The translations under genes and the position numbers were made by a program. The notes under the pieces were generated by a model that ran no database searches, was not told the origin of the DNA, and saw only the letters and a program-made list of their open reading frames with translations. A DNA stretch of 64,000 nucleotides, from NCBI RefSeq assembly GCF_014490745.1, contig NZ_LZEU01000001.1, forward strand, positions 62,001 through 126,000. Reading direction: 5' to 3'. Of the stretch, positions 17,109 through 26,842 are shown in pieces; position 1 is the stretch's first letter; each line of letters opens with the position of its first letter. The DNA comes from Pseudomonas alcaligenes. GTDB lineage: Bacteria > Pseudomonadota > Gammaproteobacteria > Pseudomonadales > Pseudomonadaceae.

Positions 17109-17252
17109 CCTTGTTCCTCTTGCCGAAATGGCAGCGGCCAGGAGGCCTGGCCGCTGCGGTACTGCCCGAGTCCTTCGGGCCCGGGCATTCTCGACTATCA
17201 CGTTGCCGCGTGCCTTGACCCAAGGCGCAAAACACTCGGCGACTGATCTCGA

Positions 17253-17771
17253 TCAGCTGGCGATCGGCGAGCGCCAGTCGTCGGAGCCGGAAGTGCCGGA
17301 CACTTCGTGAGTCCAGACGATCTTGCGGTAGGTGAAGTAGACGTCTTCCAGGTGGGTGAAGTGGGCCATGCCAGGATCCTGGCAGTTGGGCATGCGCGAC
17401 TGCACGTCGACGATCACCGCGTCTTCCAGCTCGATGGTGTAGTAGTGCTCCTGGGTGCCGGTGGCGGAGGTGCGGTACCACTCGATGCGGCACTTGGAGA
17501 GGCGCTCGCCGGAGGTCAGCGAGTTGAAGATCAGCGGCGAGGATTTGTCGAACACCTTGGTGATCATCAGCGGCTTGTGCACGCGCTGGCCAGTCGGCTG
17601 GCCGGACTGCGGGTCGCGCGGGATGATCACCTGGTGGTTGAAGGCCTGTACCAGCACCTGGTCTTCATGACCTTCCTGGAAAATGTTGCCGACCGAGTCC
17701 TCGGTGAAGGTGCCTGCGGTGATCAGGCCCTGCTTGGTTCCTTCGAGGGTCATATACGCGGGTGTTGGCAT
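17253..17771 (-). CDS. hcp: T6SS tube protein Hcp
   Basis: 172 residues, the classic Hcp length, with ATG 17771 behind an AGGAGAG ribosome site. Conserved family features are present: 'MPTPAYMTLEGTKQGLITAG' at the start, 'EDQVLVQAFNHQVIIPRD', 'RVHKPLMITKVFDKSSPLIFNSL' and 'HLEDVYFTYRKIVWTHE'. Hcp stacks into the hexameric tube that is expelled with VgrG on top. It is the first gene of the leftward cluster, 144 bp before vgrG, and a possible sigma-54 promoter lies 57-71 bp upstream. No structural T6SS genes lie in the window, so this tube subunit must work with a machine encoded elsewhere. Confidence 0.95.
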   Translation of the reverse strand: MPTPAYMTLEGTKQGLITAGTFTEDSVGNIFQEGHEDQVLVQAFNHQVIIPRDPQSGQPTGQRVHKPLMITKVFDKSSPLIFNSLTSGERLSKCRIEWYRTSATGTQEHYYTIELEDAVIVDVQSRMPNCQDPGMAHFTHLEDVYFTYRKIVWTHEVSGTSGSDDWRSPIAS

Positions 17772-17827
17772 GAGTGCTCTCCTTGCCTGGGTCATGGATC
17801 GTGTCTGATCCGGGAGCCGGGGCTATC

Positions 17828-17842
17828 TCAAGAGCTGTGCCA
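17828..17842 (-). promoter_or_regulatory. Candidate sigma-54 (-24/-12) promoter of hcp
   Basis: On the minus strand this reads TGGCACAGCTCTTGA. The GG of the -24 element and the TTG of the -12 element have proper spacing, but the usual GC at -12 is GA. It lies about 57 bp upstream of the hcp ATG, next to an AT-rich stretch. Several Pseudomonas hcp clusters use RpoN. This is inference from the motif only. Confidence 0.4.
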
Positions 17843-18052
17843 GGAAATATTTTTCCTTTTAGAACATATGGTTACGAGCTGGCTGGCGTGGCCGTGCGAG
17901 GACTCTGCCAAGCGCCGCACAAAAAGCTGTGCAAGGGCCTGCGCAGGCCTGTGCAGGAAGCTGCGCAGGCACCTGTTGCGCCTTGTGCGGCGGGGCTTGC
18001 AGGGTTGGCGATGGTGGCAGGTGCGGAGCGGGCTGCGCAGCAACTGGCGCAG

Positions 18053-19498
18053 TCAGTCCTGCCAGCTGCGCCCCTGCAGTTCCAGCAGGCTCTGTGCCTG
18101 TTCCGGGCCGTTGCTGCCGGCGGGGTAGGGGCGCGGGTTCTGGTAGTACTCCAGCCAGCCTTCGAGGATCGGGTCGACCCAGGCCCAGGCTGCCTCGACT
18201 TCGTCCCTGCGCATGAACAGGGTCGAGTCGCCTTCGATCACGTCCAACAGCAGGCGTTCGTAGGCGTCCCAGCGGCGCTTCTGCGGAAACACCTGGGCCA
18301 GGTTGAGATCCAGCTCCATCGGCGTCAGGCGCATGCCCTTGCCCGGGCTCTTGCCCATCAGCTGCAGGCTGATGCGTTCCTCCGGCTGCAGGCGGATCAC
18401 CAGGCGGTTGGCCTGGCTGGCGTCGAACAGGCGGTGCGGCACCGGCTTGAACTGGATGACGATCTCCGAACACTTCTTGGCCATGCGCTTGCCAGTGCGC
18501 AGGTAGAACGGCACGCCGGCCCAGCGCCAGTTGTCGATTTCCACCTGCAGGGCGACGAAGGTCTCGGTATCGCTGTCGTTGTCGACCTGTTTCTCGAAGT
18601 AGTAGGCCGGCACTTCCTGCCCGCCGATCTTGCCGGCGGCATACTGGCCGCGCACGGTCTTGTCCTGCACGTCGAGGCCGGAGATGGGTTTGAGCGCCTC
18701 GAGGATCTTCACCTTCTCGTTGCGCACCGCCTCGGCATCGAAGCGTACCGGCGCTTCCATGGCCACCAGGCAGAGCAGCTGCAGCAGATGGTTCTGCACC
18801 ATGTCGCGCATGGCGCCGGCGTGATCGTAGTAGGCGCCGCGATTCTCCACGCCGAGGGTCTCGTTGACGCTGATCTGCACGTGGTCGATCTGCCCGGCGC
18901 GCCATACCGGCTCGAACAGGGCGTTGGCGAAGCGCAGCGCCATCAGGTTCTGCACCGTTTCCTTGCCCAGGTAGTGGTCGATGCGGAACACCTGGGCTTC
19001 GCTGAACACCGCGCCGATGGCCGCGTTGATCTCGCGGGCCGACTCCAGCGAATGGCCGATGGGTTTTTCCAGGACGATGCGTGTGTTGTCGCCGGCCAGG
19101 CGGGCGATGGCCAGGTTCTCGGCGATGGCCTCGAACAGGTCGGGGGCGGTGGCCAGGTAGTAGATGCGTCCGCGCTGGCAGGCGCTGGCACCGAGGAACT
19201 TGCTCAGGCGGCCGAATTCGGCGCTCTGCGAGACGTCCATGGCCAGGTAGTCGAGGCGCTCGGCGAAGCTGGCCCAGGTGGCGTTGTCGAAGTCGCTGCG
19301 GGCCACCAGGGCGCGGCAGCGGCGTTCGGCCAGGGCCTGGAACTCGCTGCGGCTGAGGATGTTGCGGGCCACCGCGAGGATGCGCATGTCGGCGCTCAGG
19401 CGGCCATCGCGATGCAGGTGGTAGAGCGCCGGCAACAGCTTGTGCAGGGCCAGGTCACCGGTGCCGCCGAAGACCAGCATGTCGCAGGGGGTGTTCAA
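18053..19498 (-). CDS. zwf: Glucose-6-phosphate 1-dehydrogenase
   Basis: 481 residues, the NADP-dependent first step to 6-phosphogluconolactone for the Entner-Doudoroff and pentose phosphate routes. Seen motifs: nucleotide-binding 'GGTGDLA' (11-17), 'EKPIG' (144-148) and the active-site signature 'RIDHYLGKE' (172-180). The length is normal for the family. It is transcribed divergently from hexR across an operator at 19542-19556, so HexR repression relieved by 2-keto-3-deoxy-6-phosphogluconate is likely. Unlike many pseudomonads, no pgl or eda follows it here. The next downstream gene is hcp of the T6SS cluster. Confidence 0.96.
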   Translation of the reverse strand: MNTPCDMLVFGGTGDLALHKLLPALYHLHRDGRLSADMRILAVARNILSRSEFQALAERRCRALVARSDFDNATWASFAERLDYLAMDVSQSAEFGRLSKFLGASACQRGRIYYLATAPDLFEAIAENLAIARLAGDNTRIVLEKPIGHSLESAREINAAIGAVFSEAQVFRIDHYLGKETVQNLMALRFANALFEPVWRAGQIDHVQISVNETLGVENRGAYYDHAGAMRDMVQNHLLQLLCLVAMEAPVRFDAEAVRNEKVKILEALKPISGLDVQDKTVRGQYAAGKIGGQEVPAYYFEKQVDNDSDTETFVALQVEIDNWRWAGVPFYLRTGKRMAKKCSEIVIQFKPVPHRLFDASQANRLVIRLQPEERISLQLMGKSPGKGMRLTPMELDLNLAQVFPQKRRWDAYERLLLDVIEGDSTLFMRRDEVEAAWAWVDPILEGWLEYYQNPRPYPAGSNGPEQAQSLLELQGRSWQD

Positions 19499-19541
19499 AG
19501 GGAGACTCCGACCGGGTTTGCCCGTGCGGGCAGGGCGCTCA

Positions 19542-19556
19542 TGTAGTATAACTACA
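19542..19556. promoter_or_regulatory. HexR operator between zwf and hexR
   Basis: Perfect inverted repeat TGTAGT-ATA-ACTACA, followed by an extra half site CACTACA at 19561-19567. It agrees with the HexR palindrome described in gamma-proteobacteria and lies exactly between the divergent hexR and zwf starts, 43 bp before the zwf ATG and 37 bp before the hexR GTG. Confidence 0.8.
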
Positions 19557-19593
19557 AGATCACTACAGCCCGATCATAACCCGAGTCCCGCCT

Positions 19594-20460
19594 GTGAATC
19601 TGCTGCAGCACATCGCCCAGTCCCGTCACCTGCTTCGCAAGTCCGAACTCAAGGTCGCCGATCATGTTCTGCAGGATCCGTCGGCGGTGATGCACAGCTC
19701 CATGGCCGACCTGGCCCACGAGGTCGGCATCAGCGAGCCGACCATCGTGCGCTTCTGCCGCGCCATCGGTTGCGGCGGCTTCCAGGATCTCAAGCTGAAG
19801 CTGGCGCAGAGCCTGGCGGCGGGGGCCAGCTTCGGCCAGTTCGCGATCCACGAGGACGACTCGGTCACCGATTTCAGCCTGAAGATCTTCGACACCACCC
19901 TGCACACCCTGATGGAGGTGCGCGAGCGCCTCGATACCCAGGCCCTGCAGAAGGCCATCAACGCCATCGCCAATGCCCAGCGCATCGAGTTCTACGGTTT
20001 CGGTGCGTCCGGCGCGGTGGCGGCGGATGCCCAGCACAAGTTCTTCCGCCTGCTGCTGACCGCGGCGGCCTACTCCGACCCGCATATGCAGGCGATGAGC
20101 GCGGTGACCCTCAAGCCCACCGACGTGGCCATCTGCATTTCCCAGTCGGGGCGCTCCAAGGATCTGCTGATCACCGCCAACCTGGTGCGCGAGTCCGGCG
20201 CCACCCTGATCACCCTGTGCCCGGGGCAGACGCCGCTGGCCGACCTGGCCGACGTCAACCTGGCCATCGATGTGCAGGAAGACACCGAGATCTACACCCC
20301 GCTGACCTCGCGCATCGCCCACCTGGTGGTGATCGACGTGCTGGCCATGGGCGTGGCCATGGCCCGCGGGCCGAGCCTGGTCAACCACCTCAAGAGCGTC
20401 AAGCGCAGCCTGCGTAGCCTCCGGTTGTCGCCCAAGTCGGTGCGTGCCGCAGAAGATTAA
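19594..20460 (+). CDS. hexR: RpiR-family regulator HexR
   Basis: 288 residues from a GTG at 19594. The N-terminal helix-turn-helix of the RpiR type (about 1-77) includes 'MADLAHEVGISEPTIVRFCRAIGCGGFQDLKLKL'. A SIS sugar-phosphate-binding domain follows (about 110-260), with 'YGFGASGAVAADAQHKFFRL' and 'CISQSGRSKDLL'. HexR represses zwf and other glucose-catabolism operons and responds to keto-deoxy-phosphogluconate. Its divergent placement next to zwf with a shared palindrome supports the call. Confidence 0.93.
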   Translation: MNLLQHIAQSRHLLRKSELKVADHVLQDPSAVMHSSMADLAHEVGISEPTIVRFCRAIGCGGFQDLKLKLAQSLAAGASFGQFAIHEDDSVTDFSLKIFDTTLHTLMEVRERLDTQALQKAINAIANAQRIEFYGFGASGAVAADAQHKFFRLLLTAAAYSDPHMQAMSAVTLKPTDVAICISQSGRSKDLLITANLVRESGATLITLCPGQTPLADLADVNLAIDVQEDTEIYTPLTSRIAHLVVIDVLAMGVAMARGPSLVNHLKSVKRSLRSLRLSPKSVRAAED

Positions 20461-20553
20461 GCGCGGCTTCATCCGATCTTCACGCCGCTGTCGGCAAACC
20501 GTCATGGCCTGCTTCCATGCTGATGCTCCCCGCATTCGCACTGGAGCCGTGCC

Positions 20554-20769
20554 ATGTCCCGCCATCACGCAGACCAGCAGCATTCCGCCAGCCGCAACCG
20601 CCGTCAGCAGGAAGACCTGCGCCGCATGCAGTTTCGCCGGGCGATCGAGGATTACTCCGAGAACCGTCGGCTTAACCAGGAGATCGCTGATTTTCCTGAG
20701 ATGATCGCCGCCAGTTTCCCCTTCACGAATTCCCCTGCGCCGCTGCGAAGCGCTCGCCCAGTGCACTGA
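20554..20769 (+). CDS. Small conserved Arg/Gln-rich protein (PA3496-like)
   Basis: 71 residues, ATG 20554. The core 'NRRQQEDLRRMQFRRAIEDYSENRRLNQEIADFPE' resembles a short Pseudomonas family typified by PA3496. This is recalled from similarity of pattern, not searched. The protein is highly charged and soluble, with no signal peptide. Its last 47 bp overlap the convergent pycR 3' end, so the terminal residues may be specific to this genome. The function is unknown. Confidence 0.55.
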   Translation: MSRHHADQQHSASRNRRQQEDLRRMQFRRAIEDYSENRRLNQEIADFPEMIAASFPFTNSPAPLRSARPVH

Positions 20770-21673
20770 TCTGCGCCCGTTCGGCGCGGATGAACTCGAG
20801 GAAGGCCTGGGCTACCGGCGACAGGCGTTTGCCGCGGTTGTGCACCACGCACCAGCTGCGCTGCAGCGGCAACTCCTCCACCGGCAACTCGCGCAGCAGC
20901 CCGGCGGCCAGCTCCAGGCGCACCGCATGGCGCGGCAGCAGGGCCAGACCGAGGCCGGCGATCACCGCCTCCACCTGGGACTCGGTGGAACCCACCTCCA
21001 GGGTCTGGGCGAAGTGTGCGCGCTTCTGGTGGCAGTACTCCTCGCAGGCCTTGCGGGTGCCCGAGCCGGGCTCGCGCACCAGCAGCGGGAAGGCGCTGAG
21101 ATCGCTAAGGCGCAGGCGCTCCACCGAGCACAGCGGGTGGCTCGGCGGCGCCACGGCGACTATCGGGTTGGTGAAGAAGGGAAAGAAATCCAGCGCCAGC
21201 TCGCTGGGCACCTGCGACATGATCAGCAGGTCGTCGCGGCTCACCGACAGGCGCTTGACCGCTTGCGCATGGTTGACCACCACCAGCTGCAGGCTGACTT
21301 CCGGGTGTTGGGCGCGGAAGGCGGCGAACAGGTGCGGTACCAGGTACTTGGCGCTGGACTCCACCGCCAGCGAGAGCTGGCCCTGCAGTGAGCCCTGCAG
21401 GTCGGAGAGCTGCATGTCGAGGCTTTCCAGGCGGCCGAAGATGTCCTCGCTGGCCTTCAGCAGCGCCTCGGCGGCGGGGGTCAGGTAGAGCTTCTTGGCC
21501 ACGTAGTCGAACAGCGGCTGGTCGATCAGCTCTTCCAGCTGGCGAATCTGCAGGCTCACGGCCGGCTGGGTGAGGGCCATTTCTTCCGCTGCGCGGCTGT
21601 AGGAGCGGCTTTCGCAGACTGCGCGGAATACTTGCAGTTGACGGAAAGTCATCCGCATCAATGACTTGCGCAT
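20723..21673 (-). CDS. pycR: LysR-family regulator of pyruvate carboxylase, PycR
   Basis: 316 residues. The N-terminal winged helix-turn-helix is clear: 'FRQLQVFRAVCESRSYSRAAEEMALTQPAVSLQIRQLEELIDQPLF'. The LysR substrate-binding domain follows (about 95-300). The gene is divergent from pycA, as is the P. aeruginosa regulator PycR beside its pyruvate carboxylase genes, so it probably controls them. The start could also be the second or third Met (21658 or 21652). The 189-bp gap to pycA is AT-rich and should hold the operator; I could not pick a single T-N11-A box with confidence. Confidence 0.85.
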   Translation of the reverse strand: MRKSLMRMTFRQLQVFRAVCESRSYSRAAEEMALTQPAVSLQIRQLEELIDQPLFDYVAKKLYLTPAAEALLKASEDIFGRLESLDMQLSDLQGSLQGQLSLAVESSAKYLVPHLFAAFRAQHPEVSLQLVVVNHAQAVKRLSVSRDDLLIMSQVPSELALDFFPFFTNPIVAVAPPSHPLCSVERLRLSDLSAFPLLVREPGSGTRKACEEYCHQKRAHFAQTLEVGSTESQVEAVIAGLGLALLPRHAVRLELAAGLLRELPVEELPLQRSWCVVHNRGKRLSPVAQAFLEFIRAERAQISALGERFAAAQGNS

Positions 21674-21862
21674 TTTTCTCGACCGCCTGGCTGGGTTTCG
21701 AGGCTTAACTATAAGTCTTGGCTAATGGCTAACCCAACAAATATTGATTTTGGTTAATCACCACGTCGGCGTAGGGTAAATACAAGACCGCTACAAGCCG
21801 TACGGTCACCCGCCGACCGCTCTGCGGCGGTCGATTGTTCACGTGATCGAGGAACCAGGCTC

Positions 21863-23278
<1,416 letters not shown>

Positions 23279-23289
23279 GGAACTGAACC

Positions 23290-25098
23290 ATGGCTAAGAA
23301 AATCACGGTTACCGACACCATCCTGCGCGACGCCCACCAGTCGATCATCGCCACCCGGATGCGCACCGAGGACATGCTGCCCATCTGCGACAAGCTCGAC
23401 AAGGTCGGTTACTGGTCGCTGGAAGTCTGGGGCGGCGCCACCTTCGACGCCTGCGTGCGCTTCCTCAAGGAAGACCCCTGGGAGCGCCTGCGCAAGCTGA
23501 AGGCCGCGCTGCCCAACACCCGCCTGCAGATGCTCCTGCGCGGGCAGAACCTGCTCGGCTACCGCCACTACAGCGACGACGTGGTGCGCGCCTTCGTGGC
23601 CAAAGCTGCGGTGAACGGCATCGACGTGTTCCGCATCTTCGACGCGATGAACGACGTGCGTAACCTGCGCGTGTCCATCGAGGCGGTGAAGGCTGCCGGC
23701 AAGCACGCCCAGGGCACCTTGAGCTACACCACCAGCCCGGTGCACACGGTCGACGCCTATGTCGCCCAGGCCAAGGCCATGCAGGCCATGGGCATCGATT
23801 CCATCGCGATCAAGGACATGGCCGGCCTGCTCACGCCGTTCGCCACCGCCGAGCTGGTCAAGGCGCTGAAGGCCGAGGTCGACCTGCCGGTGTTCGTGCA
23901 CAGCCACGACACTGCCGGCATGGGCTCGATGTGCCAGCTGAAAGCCATCGAGGCCGGGGCCGACCACATCGACACCGCCATCTCCAGCTTCGCCTGGGGC
24001 ACCAGCCACCCGGGTACCGAGTCGATGGTCGCCGCCCTGCGTGGCAGCGAATACGACACCGGCCTGGATCTGGCGCTGATCCAGGAAATCGGCATGTACT
24101 TCCACGCCGTGCGCAAGAAGTACCACCAGTTCGAGAGCGAGTTCACCGCCGTCGATACCCGCGTGCAGGTCAACCAGGTGCCGGGCGGCATGATGTCCAA
24201 CCTGGCCAACCAGCTGAAGGAGCAGGGCGCGCTCAACCGCATCAACGAAGTGTTCGCCGAGATCCCGAAAGTCCGCGAAGACCTCGGCTTCCCGCCCCTG
24301 GTGACGCCGACCTCGCAGATCGTCGGCACCCAGGCAGTGTTCAACGTGCTGGCCGGCGAGCGCTACAAGACCATCACCAACGAGGTGAAGCTGTACCTGC
24401 AGGGCCGCTACGGCCAGGCGCCGGGCAAGGTCAACGAGAAGCTGCGCAAGCAGGCGATCGGCAGCGAGGAAGTCATCGACGTGCGCCCGGCCGACCTGAT
24501 TCCGCCGGAGCTGGCCAAGCTGCGCGCCGAGGTCGGCGCCCTGGCCAAGTCCGAAGAGGACGTGCTGACCTATGCCATGTTCCCCGACATCGGCCGCAAG
24601 TTCCTCGAAGAGCGCGCCGCCGGCACCCTGACTCCGGAAGTGCTGCTGCCGATCCCCGAAGCCGGTGGCGTGGCCCCGGCCGGCGGCGAAGGTGTGCCGA
24701 CCGAGTTCGTCATCGACGTGCACGGCGAGAGCTACCGCGTGGATATCACCGGCGTGGGCGTGAAGGGCGACGGCAAGCGCCACTTCTACCTGTCCATCGA
24801 CGGCATGCCGGAAGAAGTGGTGTTCGAGCCGCTCAACGACTTCGTCGGCGGTGGCGGCAGCAAGCGCAAGCACGCCAGCGCTCCGGGCGACGTCAGCACC
24901 ACCATGCCGGGTAATATCGTCGACGTGCTGGTGAAAGAAGGCGACGTGGTCAAGACCGGCCAGGCCGTGCTGATCACCGAAGCGATGAAAATGGAAACCG
25001 AGGTTCAGGCGCCGATCGCCGGTACCGTCAAGGCCATCCACGTGGCCAAGGGCGACCGCGTCACCCCCGGCGAAGTGCTGGTGGAAATCGAGGCCTGA
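23290..25098 (+). CDS. pycB: Pyruvate carboxylase subunit B (carboxyltransferase plus biotin carrier; oxaloacetate decarboxylase alpha-like)
   Basis: 602 residues. The carboxyltransferase TIM barrel is at the N terminus, with 'DTILRDAHQS' (9-18) and the metal-binding 'HSHDTAGMG'. A conserved PYC/OADA middle domain follows, and the biotinyl domain at the C terminus has 'EAMKMETEV' with the biotin lysine near 567. An Ala/Gly/Pro-rich linker precedes the carrier domain. The gene is in an operon with pycA (11-bp gap) and ends at a strong terminator at 25121-25146. The same architecture occurs in sodium-pumping oxaloacetate decarboxylase, but the pycA partner and absence of beta and gamma subunits favour anaplerotic pyruvate carboxylase. 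Confidence 0.93.
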   Translation: MAKKITVTDTILRDAHQSIIATRMRTEDMLPICDKLDKVGYWSLEVWGGATFDACVRFLKEDPWERLRKLKAALPNTRLQMLLRGQNLLGYRHYSDDVVRAFVAKAAVNGIDVFRIFDAMNDVRNLRVSIEAVKAAGKHAQGTLSYTTSPVHTVDAYVAQAKAMQAMGIDSIAIKDMAGLLTPFATAELVKALKAEVDLPVFVHSHDTAGMGSMCQLKAIEAGADHIDTAISSFAWGTSHPGTESMVAALRGSEYDTGLDLALIQEIGMYFHAVRKKYHQFESEFTAVDTRVQVNQVPGGMMSNLANQLKEQGALNRINEVFAEIPKVREDLGFPPLVTPTSQIVGTQAVFNVLAGERYKTITNEVKLYLQGRYGQAPGKVNEKLRKQAIGSEEVIDVRPADLIPPELAKLRAEVGALAKSEEDVLTYAMFPDIGRKFLEERAAGTLTPEVLLPIPEAGGVAPAGGEGVPTEFVIDVHGESYRVDITGVGVKGDGKRHFYLSIDGMPEEVVFEPLNDFVGGGGSKRKHASAPGDVSTTMPGNIVDVLVKEGDVVKTGQAVLITEAMKMETEVQAPIAGTVKAIHVAKGDRVTPGEVLVEIEA

Positions 25099-25120
25099 TC
25101 GGTCACGAGCAAGTCCCTGT

Positions 25121-25146
25121 GGGGAGCCGCGAGGCTCCCCTTTTTT
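25121..25146 (+). terminator. Terminator of pycAB
   Basis: GGGGAGCC-GCGA-GGCTCCCC followed by six T residues, 22 bp after the pycB stop. Confidence 0.92.
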
Positions 25147-25175
25147 ATGCGCGGATTCCGCGCTGGGGCGGGCAC

Positions 25176-25204
25176 AAAAAAGGGAAGCACTCGGCTTCCC
25201 TTTG
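25176..25204 (-). terminator. Terminator of the DUF1127 gene
   Basis: Stem AAAGGGAAGC / GCTTCCCTTT with an A-run at the left edge, giving a U-run on the minus strand just past the DUF1127 stop. Confidence 0.8.
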
Positions 25205-25222
25205 GGCGGTGACGCGTTCGAC

Positions 25223-25414
25223 TCAGCGCCAGAACGGCTTGCGGATTTCCGCTTCGCGCTGGTACAGGCTGATGCCGGCGTCGCTCAGCAGGCGCTCGTC
25301 CAGCTTGGCCAGTTCGCGGCGGCTGATGATACGGCGCTGCCAGAGCAGCAGGGTATCGAGCAGGTTGGTGGCCGAATGTTGGTGGATCAGGTCGGAACCG
25401 AGGGTACGTTCCAT
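25223..25414 (-). CDS. DUF1127 small protein
   Basis: 63 residues with a strong GGAAGGAAG ribosome site before ATG 25414. The C-terminal half is the DUF1127 signature: 'LLLWQRRIISRRELAKLDERLLSDAGISLYQREAEIRKPFW'. Small DUF1127 proteins in proteobacteria have been linked to RNA-related regulation and to phosphate or carbon metabolism. The role of this copy is unknown. It is a single gene convergent with pycAB and has its own terminator. Confidence 0.9.
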   Translation of the reverse strand: MERTLGSDLIHQHSATNLLDTLLLWQRRIISRRELAKLDERLLSDAGISLYQREAEIRKPFWR

Positions 25415-25804
25415 GGTGGACTTCCTTCCGCTTGTGGCGGGATCAGAGGGTGTTCTACTTGGAGCCTATTTTCCTGTCTTTGCGGTTAACTTTTTAGGCA
25501 CAGCTGGGTGAAATTGCGCGGCTATTTATTAGCCTGCTTGCTAACTGTTCTGTTTTTATGCGCACAGCTGTACTGGTCACCAGTGAAATCTGGCGAGCGC
25601 CGTATTTGTGCAGGATTAAGTCCTGACTCAGGTTTGGTTGGCGGGATATTCGTTGCGGTACAGTTTTTTATTGCACTGGTTTGAGGCATATCTGTTTCTG
25701 TCGCAAAGTGCGGTGTGCCTGTCGCCGTTCTGGCAGTGGTCGGCCTACTGTCTGGCTTACAGTAGGCTGATCCAATCAGCCCCCGGTGCGCACAAGGAAA
25801 GCCC
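25415..25804. other. 390-bp AT-richer intergenic region with two inverted repeats upstream of ltaE
   Basis: No gene is supported here. Two perfect inverted repeats stand out: ACTGGT-C-ACCAGT (25572-25584), and CCTACTGT / ACAGTAGG with a 7-bp gap, about 40-60 bp before the ltaE ATG. The second could be an operator or a leader hairpin. The region has lower GC than its flanks and must hold the promoters of ltaE and the divergent DUF1127 gene. Confidence 0.5.
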
Positions 25805-26842
25805 ATGACCGACTCGACCCAGCAATTCGCCAGCGACAACTATTCCGGCATTTGCCCGGAGGCCTGGGCGGCCATGGCCGAGGCCAATAGCGGACACCAG
25901 CGCGCCTATGGCGAAGACCAGTGGACGGCGCGTGCCTCCGACCAGTTTCGCCAGCTGTTCGAGACCGACTGCGAGGTGTTCTTCGCCTTCAACGGCACGG
26001 CGGCCAACTCCCTGGCCCTGGCCTCGCTGTGTCAGAGCTACCACAGCGTGATCTGCTCGGAGACCGCCCACGTCGAGACCGACGAGTGCGGCGCCCCGGA
26101 GTTCTTCTCCAACGGCTCCAAGCTGCTTACCGCCAAGACGCTGAGCGGTAAATTGACCCCCGAATCGATCCGCGAGATCGCCCTCAAGCGCCAGGACATC
26201 CACTACCCCAAGCCGCGGGTGGTGACCCTGACCCAGGCCACCGAGGTTGGCACCGTCTACCGCCCCGAGGAAGTCCGCGCGATCAGCCAGGTGTGCAAGG
26301 AACTCGGCCTCAACCTGCACATGGACGGCGCGCGCTTCGCCAATGCCTGCGCCTCGCTCGGCTGCAGCCCGGCCGAGCTGACCCGGCAGGCCGGCGTCGA
26401 CGTGCTGTGCTTCGGCGGCACCAAGAACGGCATGGCGGTGGGCGAGGCCATCCTGTTCTTCAACAAGGCCCTGGCCGAGGACTTCGATTACCGCTGCAAG
26501 CAGGCCGGCCAGCTGGCCTCGAAGATGCGTTTTCTCTCCGCGCCCTGGGTTGGCCTGTTGCAGAACGATGCCTGGCTGCACTACGCCAACCACGCCAACC
26601 GCTGCGCGCGCCTGCTGGCCGAGCTGGTGGCGGATGTGCCGGGGGTGAGCCTGATGTTCCCGGTCGAGGCCAACGGCGTGTTCCTGCAGCTCTCCGAGCC
26701 GGCGCTGGAGCGCCTGCGCGACTGGGGCTGGCGCTTCTACACCTTCATCGGCGCCGGTGGCGCGCGCTTCATGTGCAGCTGGGATACCGAGGAAGCGCGG
26801 GTGCGCGAGCTGGCGGCGGATATCCGTCGGGCGATGGCCTGA
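25805..26842 (+). CDS. ltaE: Low-specificity L-threonine aldolase
   Basis: 345 residues, a PLP enzyme that splits threonine to glycine and acetaldehyde. Visible are the PLP lysine in 'GGTKNG' (Lys207), 'HMDGARFAN' (172-180), which contacts the cofactor, and 'NGTAANSLAL' (63-72). The length matches the P. aeruginosa enzyme. Its stop codon overlaps the ATG of a CBS-domain remnant (TGATG). Confidence 0.93.
   Translation: MTDSTQQFASDNYSGICPEAWAAMAEANSGHQRAYGEDQWTARASDQFRQLFETDCEVFFAFNGTAANSLALASLCQSYHSVICSETAHVETDECGAPEFFSNGSKLLTAKTLSGKLTPESIREIALKRQDIHYPKPRVVTLTQATEVGTVYRPEEVRAISQVCKELGLNLHMDGARFANACASLGCSPAELTRQAGVDVLCFGGTKNGMAVGEAILFFNKALAEDFDYRCKQAGQLASKMRFLSAPWVGLLQNDAWLHYANHANRCARLLAELVADVPGVSLMFPVEANGVFLQLSEPALERLRDWGWRFYTFIGAGGARFMCSWDTEEARVRELAADIRRAMA

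Noticed and set aside
17828..18043. Arg-rich 71-codon frame on the minus strand between zwf and hcp
   Set aside because: No ribosome site, no similarity pattern and heavy short-repeat content; treated as non-coding.
25522..25839. Minus-strand 105-codon frame upstream of ltaE
   Set aside because: It overlaps the ltaE start, has no coding-like codon bias and contains the inverted repeats of the leader region.
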